Assembly (NCBI RefSeq): GCF_033297405.1
Contig: NW_026944226.1
Coordinates: 569,538 to 633,537, forward strand
DNA length: 64,000 nucleotides
Reading direction: 5' to 3'
Origin: Parathielavia appendiculata
Taxonomy: Eukaryota; Ascomycota; Sordariomycetes; Sordariales; Chaetomiaceae
The notes under the pieces are model-generated. The model ran no database searches. It worked only from the letters and a program-made list of their open reading frames with translations, and was not told the DNA's origin. Shown here one piece after another: positions 55,545-64,000 of this stretch. Within the stretch, counting starts at the first letter, position 1, and each line of letters opens with the position of its first letter. Made by a program: the position numbers and the translations under genes.

Positions 55545-56461
55545 AAGAAAAAAAAAATTGGTAGAGACATTGTATGCGCATGAACTATCTTTCCTAGACT
55601 GGATATAAGGAGTCAGTTAAAAACGAGGTGTTGAGTACTTTGGTGGATATTTAATCTGAACGGAGTCGCTGTATGGGAGTCAGAGACTATACAGCTGAGC
55701 TGTCGTGAATAACCTCGTATATACTACCTTAATTTGTATGCGGCTGATTCAGTGGCGGCTGAGCTCGATCCACGTAGACCCTATGTGCTCATCGTGTTTT
55801 GGGCATTGGGATTGATCCGTTGTCCGTCGACATCGGAGGACCTGTATAGGAACCTTAAGTCGTGGCCACCACTCTTTGGAACAGTCGCCTGACGAGGATT
55901 TTCAGAAACAGTGAAGCAAGTGCCGAGTCTGTCGGGAGTTTAACACAATGTTCAAGAGAGAAGTTCTACCGAATCGTTTTGTTACGACACGCCGAAGCTG
56001 TTGGAGTGCCATGTATCTGGTATTGATTTGACCTACCTGAAGGTATTTCACCCAAAGCCAGTATGAAACATTCAACAAGCTCGCCTGCTTGGTACCCATG
56101 CCAGACCGTTGCTGGCCAAGAACATCACAACTTTGTTGAAGGTGACATCCATAGCCCTAGTGAATTCATTCCGAGACCCATTGCCCTGCATCAACCCAAG
56201 ACCCCGAACCCTTTTTCATCCCCTTTGACCGCAAAAACGCCGAGTTGAATATGGCGACCACCACCCCGCTGCAAATGCTGTTGAAACAGACCCGGACCTT
56301 TGCCTATTAACGCCGAGTTGAATATGGCGACTTGGGGTATCATCTATCGTTAACCATTTTATGACCCGCTAGAGACCCCCAAACATAATGCTGTTGAAAA
56401 AAATCCGGGAAATCACATGGCACCATCAATGTATGGCGTCTGGTGTTCTGCCGAAAGGCGG
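55545..56461. other. intergenic with a short tandem duplication
   Basis: Convergent 3' flanks of GPI13 and the methionine synthase gene. No gene supported. An A-rich run follows the GPI13 stop (55550-55557). The 56.2-56.4 kb part holds a direct repeat (listed separately). Confidence 0.5.
56236..56331 (+). repeat. 23-bp perfect direct repeat, 73-bp period
   Basis: AACGCCGAGTTGAATATGGCGAC occurs at 56236-56258 and 56309-56331. After the first copy comes ATGCTGTTGAAACAGACCCGG; after the second, further on near 56390, comes ATGCTGTTGAAAAAAATCCGG. This suggests an old duplication of a longer unit with an insertion in the second copy. Confidence 0.8.
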
Positions 56462-59116
56462 TTAGGCCTTGGAGTATTTCTCACGGAAGTACTTGGCAGC
56501 GTTGACCATGTGGGTGAGGGCGCCCTTGACCTCATCCCACTTGCGGGTCTTCAAACCGCAGTCCGGGTTGATCCAGAGCTGCTCAGGGCGGACTGTTGCT
56601 AGTCAGTGCATGTTCTGATTTCACCGGATCAAAGGCGCGACTTACGGTACTCGAGCATCTCCTGAATGCGCTGCTTGAACTCCTCCTCAGGGGGAACACG
56701 AGGGCTGTGGATATCGTAGACACCAGGGCCAATGTGGCGCGGGTACGACTCGTCAATGAAGACCTTGAGGAGCTTGGCGTCCGACTTGGAGTTCTCGATA
56801 GAGAGAACATCGGCATCCAGGGCGGCAATGGCTGCATGAAGGGGTCAGTAGCTGCATCGAACGAAAGGCGGTAAGCAACGCACCATGGAAGAAGTCCTGG
56901 AACTCCGAGTAGCAGAAGTGGGAGTGGATCTGAGTGGAGTCCTCAACGCCAGCGGTGGCCAGCTTGAAGCTGTTGACCGCCCACTTGAGGTAGGCCTCAC
57001 GCTCCGAGCCCTTGCGGAGAGGAAGACCCTCCTGATGAATTGTTAGTTGCCGAATTGGCCGACTTGGGCACATGGACGATAACTTACACGAAGGGCCGGC
57101 TCATCGACCTGGATGACGAAGATGCCGTTCTTCTCGAGGTCAACGACCTCGTCACGGAGGGCTAAAGCGAGCTGCTGGCATTGGATGGACTGGTGGACGT
57201 CGTCACGAGGGAAAGACCACCGCAGGCAGGTGACAGGACCAGTAAGCATGCCCTTCATAGGCTTCTTGGAGACCGAGGCAGCGTACTTGGACTCCTTGAC
57301 GGTCATGGGAGCAGGGCGGGATATGTCGCCGACGATGATGGGGGGGCGGACGCAGCGGGAGCCGTAGGACTGAACCCAAGCGTGTGTAGTGAAGACGTAG
57401 CCCTGAAGGCGCTCGCCGAAGTACTGAACCATGTCGTTACGCTCAGGCTCGCCGTGGACGTAGACATCGAGGCCAAGCTCGTCCTGAATCTGGACGGCAA
57501 GGTCGATCTCCTTCTTGATGAACTCATCGTACTGCTCCTCGGTGATCTCACCCTTGGTGAACTTGTTCCGCTGGACACGGATCTCGCTGGTCTGGGGGAA
57601 TGAACCAATGGTGGTGGTAGGGAAGAGGGGGAGGCTGAGGTGGGTCTTCTGCTGAGCATAACGGGTCTCGAAACCAGACTTGCGGTGGTGCATCGCGTCG
57701 GTGACCTGCTCCTGGCGCTCCTTGACCTTGGGGTCATTGGTGCGAGTAGACTCGGCACGCGCCTTCATGGCGGCGGCGTTGGCATCGAGCTCAGCGCGGA
57801 CAGACTCGGGGTCAATCGCAGCCTTGGCGAGGATGGCAACCTCCTTGACCTTCTCGCTAGCGAACGAGAACCACTCGTAGACATCAGCGGGAAGCTTCTT
57901 CTCGCTGGCGAGAGTGTGGGGAGTGTGAAGGAGGGAGCTGGAGGTGGCGACAATGACGCGCTCAGGGCCAAGCGCCTTGATCGCAGTCTGGAGGAGGCCG
58001 AGAGACTTTTGGAAGTTGTTCTTCCAGATGTTTCTGCCGTCAACGACACCAGCAGCTATTTTCCTCGTGTTAGCTCAAGTCCATGGCGAGGGGCCAGAGA
58101 AGGATTCACTCACAGAGGATCTGGTTGGGGCCGAGCTGCTTGATGACGGGCTCGAGCTGCTCGGGGTGGCGGGCAAGGTCGACGTGGACACCCTGGACGT
58201 TGGCAAAAGCCGGGAGGACGTCAAAGTTGTGGACGATGTCACCGAAGTACGTGGCGACAACGATGGAAGGGATGGCGCTGCCCTGGGCGGCAAAAGCCTC
58301 GTACGCGGGCTTGAAGGCGTTCTTGATCTCGGGGCGGAGATCGAAAACGAGCACAGGCTCGTCAATCTGGACGGTCTCGGCACCAGCAGCCTTCAGGGCC
58401 TTCAGGAGCTCGACATAGACGGGCACAAGCTTGTCAAGGAGAGTGATGGGGTCGACAGAGGAGCCACGGTCGGGCTTGCCGAGAGCAAGGAAAGAGACTG
58501 GGCCGACGAGAACGGGGCGGGTCTGGAAACCAGCCTCCTTGGCCTCGAGGAACTCCCGAACGGGCTTCGGGTCCTGAGCAAGGGAGAAAGTCTGGTTGTC
58601 CTGGAGAGTGGGCTTGACATAGTGGTAGTTGGAGTCAAACCACTTGACCATCTCAAGAGCAGGGACGTCCACATCGCCCTTTTGGTGGCCGCGGCCCATG
58701 GCAAAGTACTCATCGAGAGGAGAGAGCTTCTGCTTTGTGTAGCGCTCGGGAACGGCCTGTGGGGGAGAGTCACAAGTTAGCTATTTGAAGCTGAAAGAAA
58801 TTGGACGTTTACCAAACTCACGTTGAAGAGCTGGATGTGGTCGAGGACATGGTCGTAGAAGGCAAAGTCGTTGGACGGGATGATGTCGACACCGGCATCC
58901 TTCTGGATCTTCCAATGGGCGAGACGGAGCCTCTTGCCCTCAGCGAGGAGGTCCTGCTGGGAGATCTTGTCGGCCCAGTAGGCCTCATTGGCCTTCTTGA
59001 GGTCCCGAAGGACACCCATACGCCTGAAAAAATCGCAGTCAGCAACCCCGCCCGAGCATTTCGGTCGATTCAGAGGAACAAACTCACGGGAAGCCCAAAA
59101 CCGAAGACTGAACCAT
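56462..59116 (-). CDS. MET6: cobalamin-independent methionine synthase
   Basis: Transfers a methyl group from 5-methyltetrahydropteroyl-polyglutamate to homocysteine to make methionine. Seven exons: 59088-59116, 58822-59023, 58114-58756, 57088-58055, 56884-57031, 56646-56831 and 56462-56592, giving 768 aa, the family length. It starts MVQSSVLGFPRMGVLRDLKK, with the FPRMG junction restored by splicing. The N-terminal barrel includes the GPVSFLALGK segment and the TVQIDEPVLV strand. The C-terminal catalytic barrel begins about residue 430 (LFPTTTIGSFPQTSEIR). Zinc ligands are visible: His and Cys in IHSHFCYSEF, a downstream Glu, and the last Cys in WINPDCGLKTRKW. QVDEPALRE spans the exon 4/5 junction. 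All seven junctions keep frame. It corresponds to Neurospora met-8. Codon choice is strongly biased to C-ending codons, as in highly expressed genes. Confidence 0.96.
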
Positions 59117-60557
59117 CTTGAGGCGAGGGAGAGGTCGATTGGAATCAAGGGTCTGATGCGGGGCAGCAATGTAAAGAAAGACCTCGTGTTTGGCCTGCCT
59201 CTGGCTCAAAAAAAAACTGAGGTTTTGGGAGATGAGGAGATGGGGAAGAAAAGGAAGGAGAATGGAAAAAGAAGGAGGGAGGACCGAGCTGATGGAAGGA
59301 GGGGGGAGAATTTGATCTCCAGGAGTAACAGCAGGGAGCTTGCCGCAATCGGTGGTGGGGTCACCGCAACTTCAGTTCGGAGCCCGACCGCCTTCCAATT
59401 GGAAAGAGTGTCGAATCTCGACTGCTCCGCCAAGGTAAGAGGAGGTGGGGTAAGCAGGCATAGAAAGTGGTCAACCAAGGGTCCTTTTTTTTCTTCATTT
59501 TTCCTAACTTTTTATTTAATAGCCTTCTGAGGAGCATTTTGCGAACTAAATTCATTTCTCCATTATGCTTGTTACTCGTGAATTTTCTTAGGTTACCAGG
59601 CTGTTTTGTTTGTGTTCCCTCTTTGTAGCCTGTTGTCGTGAACGTTATCGTTGCTGGCGTCGATGGCGTGACTGAGCTGACCTGGGGCACCACCCACCCG
59701 CAGGAGGGCAACACCACGAACTGGGCTCCAGCAGATTGCTCATGCAGGTCGACCCCTCCAATTCGATCAGGCCGACAACACTCCGGCCCGTTTCTCACAC
59801 GTTCAGTGTTGAGAAAATGTCAAAATCTCACACCAGATGTCTCCGAGGGCGAGTCATCAATCCGTACAGAAAGCTTGAATTCGGCATTGGTTCGCTGAAT
59901 GTATCCGTATAAGACTGCTGACACTTCTCCCAGTTTGAGATGTCCTCCTTCTGATCCTGCCACCTCACTGAGAATCGCAGAAGAATGGAAATGGCCATGG
60001 GCAACGGTGATTTGCACGGTGAATCAGCAAGCCTCCCAACTCACCCAGCTGTGCGTTTCCAAACAAATTTTGATCTCTTCCACTACAAGGCGTAACTTGA
60101 ACGTTTGGGGGTCTGAGCTGTGAGCATAACGGCATGGAAGCTTAAAAAGAACAATGTCATAACCGAGAATTGAGAGCGTTAGTAGCATATCTACCACAGT
60201 ACGTCCGTAAACAATGTACACCCAAGTTATAGCTATGCATTTATCCGAAAATTTGGAAGGCAGATTGGCTCCAGCTGAACGGCATCCTGGAGCTCGAGCG
60301 AATCGCCGACCAACTGGCTGCTCTCCAGCCTCGCACAGGCGTCGTCATCATCACTGTTGTCCTCGGACGCCGCGACTACACTCCTTGGGCTTCTACAACT
60401 AGTTGATCAACATTACTATCAATCCTTGCACGTTTCACGCCCTAAATTCCTGCACCACTACCGATCGGTCGCTTGTCCCGTTTGGCCGTGATCCGTCCCC
60501 CTTTTCCTGTGCCCATTACGAGAGTCTTCCCCAATCGAGCTCGACACCGCCGGCGCC
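59117..60557. promoter_or_regulatory. divergent spacer holding the MET6 and PAN1 promoters
   Basis: The two genes are head-to-head across 1.4 kb. The MET6-proximal 400 bases contain a long purine-rich tract on the + strand (about 59195-59300, GGAG/GAAG rich), which is pyrimidine-rich on the MET6 coding strand, a typical feature of strong fungal promoters. No clear TATA box was seen. Other frames are chance. Confidence 0.55.
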
Positions 60558-63500
60558 ATGTATTCGAGCCCGAACTCGTTCCTCGGCGGCAACAGCTTCC
60601 GTCCCGGCGCTCCGCAATATGGCAGTTCATTCGGTGCAGGTGCTGGCGCAACCCAGCAACAAGCACAGCAACAGCCGAGTCCGTTCGCTCCGCAGCCGAC
60701 CGGCTTCGCCCAACAAGCGCCGCTCCAACAGCAGTACACCGGCTACCCAGGCTTGCAGCCTGCGCAAGGCCCGGGCCAGCTGCAGCCGCAGTTCACCGGC
60801 TTCGGCCAGGTCCAGCAGCCGAGCATGCCCTCTGCGGTACCGCCAATGCCGGCTATCCCGCAGCAGTACCAGCAACAATTCCAGCAGCACCAGGCCCAAC
60901 AGCAGCCGAGTCCTTTTGCCGCCGCGCCTGCTCAATCTCCTGCTCACACTTTGGCGCCGCCTCCACCCTCGGTGAAGCCCCAGCCCACCGGCTTCCACGA
61001 GATGGCAGCTTCATTCCAAACCGCTGGTGGCGCAAAGCCCAAGCCCGCCGCGGCCCCGAGGAAGTCCAACAAAGTCCCCAATATCCGCCTTTCCTTTATC
61101 ACGGCCCAGGACCAGGCCAAATTTGAAACCTTGTTCAAGTCTGCCGTGGGTGACGGCCAGACTACCATGTCGGGTGAGAAGGCGAGAGATCTGCTGCTGC
61201 GCTCCAGGTTGGACGGGGATTCGCTTTCCCATATCTGGTGAGTGAATATTTGTGCATATGGATCTTCACTGGGAAACATCATGCTGACCCTGCCCAGGAC
61301 GCTAGCCGACACCACCAGATCAGGGCAGCTGCATTTCCCGGAATTTGCCCTTGCCATGTATCTCTGCAACTTGAAGCTTACCGGAAAGGCTCTGCCAACC
61401 ACGCTACCTGACAATGTCAAGAATGAGGTTTCCAGCATGGTGGATATTATCAACTTTAGCATTGTCGAGGATTCAGGGCCCGGTTCCGCGACTGCCACCA
61501 ACCCTCCTGACTTCGGAATGCGCCAAAGCACCGCCACCCCTCCTGTAATTCAGCATCCGCAGCCGCAGCCGTCGAACTCGCAACTGCTCCAGGCGCAGAT
61601 GACGGGCTTCCCTGCCCAGCAGACGGGCTTCTTGGGCCAAGGACTCCAGGCACAGCCAACAGGGATGCCCCAGGCCACTGGCTACACTGGCCCACGGCCC
61701 CCGATGCCGCCTATGCCAACTGGATTTGGCTCCACCCTGTCGCCGAATACCGGTCCTGGCGGGATGGTGGCGCCGTTGAACGCTCAACCCACAGGGCGGC
61801 CCGGTCAGTGGGGCCTTGTCAATACCCCTGCGAGCGGTCTTCCGAACATCGATGCCTTGCAGGCTCGCATGATGCCTCAACAGGGCAGAGAACAGCAGAA
61901 CTACACCACGGCTGGACTTCAAGGCAATGCTGTAATTCCCTGGGCTATCACCAAGGACGAGAAAACCAGATACGACGCCCTGTTTCGGGCGTGGGATGGT
62001 CTGAACAAGGGATTCATTGGGGGCGACCAGGCCATAGAGATATTTGGCCAGAGCGGCCTGGAAAAGCCCGACCTCGAGCGCATTTGGACTCTCGCCGACA
62101 ACGGCAACAAGGGTCGCCTAGATCTCGACGAATTCGCCGTGGCCATGCATTTGATTTACCGAAAGCTCAATGGTTACCCCATCCCGAATCAGCTCCCGCC
62201 CGAACTAGTGCCTCCTTCCACCAGGAACCTCAGCGGAGCGCTTGGTACCATCAAGAGTATGCTCCATCAGGAATCCGATTTTCGTAAAAACTCCGGCGCG
62301 GCCTTGCTCCCGCAGAAAACCGGAGTCAGCTACCTGAAGAGCCACTCCTTCAAGGGGGCTGGTGGCGGCTTGGGTAATCGTAAGGACGCCACCGTCTTCA
62401 AGAACAATGATGATGAGGTTGGCTACCGGTCTAGCGCGCGACGTAGAGTTGGCAATGTGTCACCGCGTCCCGATTCACCAGCATCCGTCGGCTCCAACGA
62501 GGAGCTGACCCTGGATCAGCTGCGCAAAAAGATCAAGGAAAAGCAGGTGCTCCTTGATGCCATGGATTTTGCAGACGAGAAAAGTATTGAGGAGGACGAT
62601 ATCCTGGATAGGCGTGATCGTCGCGAGGCAGAGGAACTCTACCGCCGCATCAGAAGAATTCAGGAGGACATTGATAATCACCCGGACGCCTCGTTGATTA
62701 GCGGAGACTCTGAGGCCGAGAGGAGGGCGCTGAAGCGACAGCTGCAGAACCTGACTGACAGGATCCCCGAGCTTGCATCCCAGGTCAGAAGGACCGAGAA
62801 AGCCATTGCAGACGCGAGGCTCGAGTTATTCCGCCTGAGGGACGCCAAGGCTCACCCAGGGAGCGCTGCTGCCATCATCGGAACCGGGCCGGGCGGCACC
62901 ATCACCGAATCTGACAGGCTCAAGGCACGCGCCAAAGCTATGATGCAGCAGCGTACAGCTGCCCTGACCGGCAAAAAGATTGACGTGAGCAGTGACTTCG
63001 ACGCAGAGAAGCGGCTGGAGGAGGAGAGCATTAAGGCCAGAACTGAAAAGGAGAACAACGAGCGCATGGTTCAGGATGTCGAGGATAGCGTTCGTGATTT
63101 CGCCAAGGGCATCGAAGACAGTCTCATCGACGGCACGCAGGATTCTACTTCGGAGCACGAGAGGCGCCGATGGGAGGATGCCCTTGGCGTTGAGGACGAG
63201 GTCAGAGATTTCATCTTTGATCTTCAGCGGTCCAGCCGTGCAGCTCGCATCCGGTCACAGGATCGGCAGGGAGGACGCCAGCCTTCTCAAGAGCCTGTAA
63301 AAGCCGAGGCACATCCTGTTACTCGCGTTGAGAGTCCCGCTACGACCTCCCGGACGGCCTCTCCAGCAACTGCCCCCGCCGCAGGCGGCTCGTATTCTGC
63401 GTACAAGACACCAGAAGAGAGAGCAGCATTCATCAAGCAGCAGGCCGAGCAACGCATGGCCGAGCGGCTTGCCGCCTTGGGCATCAAACCTCCCACAAAA

Positions 63501-64000
63501 CCAGGAGAGACGGCCGCTCAGCGTCTCGAGCGAGAGCGGGCCGAGCGGGCAGCCAAGTTGCGGCAGGCGGAGGAGGAAGACGCTCGTCGTGAAGCTGAAC
63601 GACAGGCGAGGCTTGCTGAGGAACAAGGGGTGCTGCCTCCTGCCGCCTCGCAAGCTCCCAAGGTCGAGGCCAAGAAGCCCCCTCCGCCTCCCAGCCGCAA
63701 AGCGGCAAAACCAGACGATAGGCGAGCCGAGGAAGAGCTTGCTGCCAAGAAGGCTCAGGAAGAGCGCCTGGAACGAGAGTCCGAGGGAGAGGAACGGGCT
63801 ACTCGAGAGCTTGAGTAAGTTTACGATGCCACCCTGGAGGTTAGATGTGTGCTTACAGTGTTCTAGGGAGCGTGCCAAAGCTCAAGAGGATGAGCTTGCT
63901 AGGGAGCGTGAGGAAGCTGACGCTCGCTTGAGAGCCCTTGAGGAGCAAGTGAGGCAGGGCAAGCTTAAGAAGGAGGAGGAGAAGCGAAAGAAGAAAGCGG
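60558..64000 (+). CDS. PAN1: Pan1-like EH-domain endocytosis and actin-regulating protein, 3' end cut by the window
   Basis: Scaffold of the Pan1/Sla1/End3 complex that links endocytic coat to Arp2/3 actin assembly. Exons so far: 60558-61237, 61298-63814 and 63867 to beyond the window, about 1,110 codons visible. The N-terminus is Gln/Pro-rich. EH domain 1 lies at about residues 185-275 (AKFETLFKSAVGDGQTTM, then WTLADTTRSGQLHFPEFALA across the first intron). EH domain 2 is at about 460-560 (YDALFRAWDGLNKGFIGGDQ, IWTLADNGNKGRLDLDEFAVA). LxxQxTG motifs, the Prk1/Ark1 phosphorylation site of yeast Pan1, occur at least five times: LQQQYTG, LQPQFTG, LQAQMTG, LQAQPTG and LNAQPTG. Coiled-coil stretches follow (about 650-790), then a Glu/Arg/Ala-rich helical tail that continues off the edge. 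The expected C-terminal Pro-rich and WH2-like part is outside the window. Confidence 0.92.

Noticed and set aside
60403..60975. 190-codon frame overlapping the PAN1 start
   Set aside because: It is an alternative frame through the Gln/Pro-rich PAN1 N-terminus; PAN1 has domain support.

Overview
The window is nuclear DNA of a filamentous ascomycete, most likely a Sordariomycete (Sordariales/Chaetomiaceae-like). The evidence is the gene content together with short introns of about 50-190 bp, GTNNGT donors and CTGAC-type branch points close to the acceptor. There are no operons; genes stand alone, with 5'-3' orientation changing along the window. Fourteen intact or nearly intact protein-coding genes are supported. 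I rebuilt their exon structures by hand from reading-frame continuity, splice consensus and family conservation. No tRNA, rRNA or CRISPR was seen.

Layout. 1-2.2 kb: no gene. 2.2-5.1 kb (-): PAK kinase CLA4. 7.1-9.4 kb (-): glycyl-tRNA synthetase with two plausible starts. It lies head-to-head with RPF1 (10.3-11.8 kb, +), and the shared 0.9 kb spacer carries two diverged inverted copies of a ~205 bp repeat. 14.4-16.2 kb (+): MNN2-type alpha-mannosyltransferase. 17.1-18.6 kb (+): nucleotide-sugar 4,6-dehydratase. 21.0-22.4 kb (+): LaeA-like methyltransferase. 23.1-26.1 kb (+): VPS18. 26.8-27.7 kb (-): decayed ankyrin-repeat gene. 28.8-29.55 kb (+): secreted GH11 xylanase. 29.8-31.0 kb (-): V-ATPase c-type proteolipid with a 13-nt microexon. 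31.7-35.4 kb: a decay zone holding a hypothetical gene with an in-frame stop, a GCN5 acetyltransferase/bromodomain pseudogene and an orphan open frame. 35.8-37.4 kb (+): yapsin-like GPI-anchored aspartic protease. 37.8-38.35 kb: a 560 bp TA-flanked DNA-transposon relic. 38.8-40.1 kb (+): RAE1/GLE2. 42.0-45.2 kb (-): Pumilio protein. 45.2-50.4 kb: a 5 kb gene desert. 50.4-51.0 kb (+): small single-pass membrane protein with LPxY motifs. 52.3-55.5 kb (+): GPI13 ethanolamine-phosphate transferase. 56.5-59.1 kb (-): cobalamin-independent methionine synthase. 60.6 kb to the end (+): PAN1, cut by the window edge.

Most genes are housekeeping: translation, ribosome assembly, vacuole traffic and acidification, mRNA export, GPI anchors, endocytosis and polarity. 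Several feed the cell surface (GT71 mannosyltransferase, possible rhamnose-sugar dehydratase, GPI13, yapsin, CLA4, PAN1). The accessory flavour is concentrated at 26-38.5 kb, where pseudogenes, a transposon relic and secreted enzymes sit together. I found no convincing undescribed multi-gene system. The most interesting items are the inverted repeat pair in the GRS1/RPF1 promoter, the GCN5 relic, the TA-flanked element and the microexon proteolipid gene.
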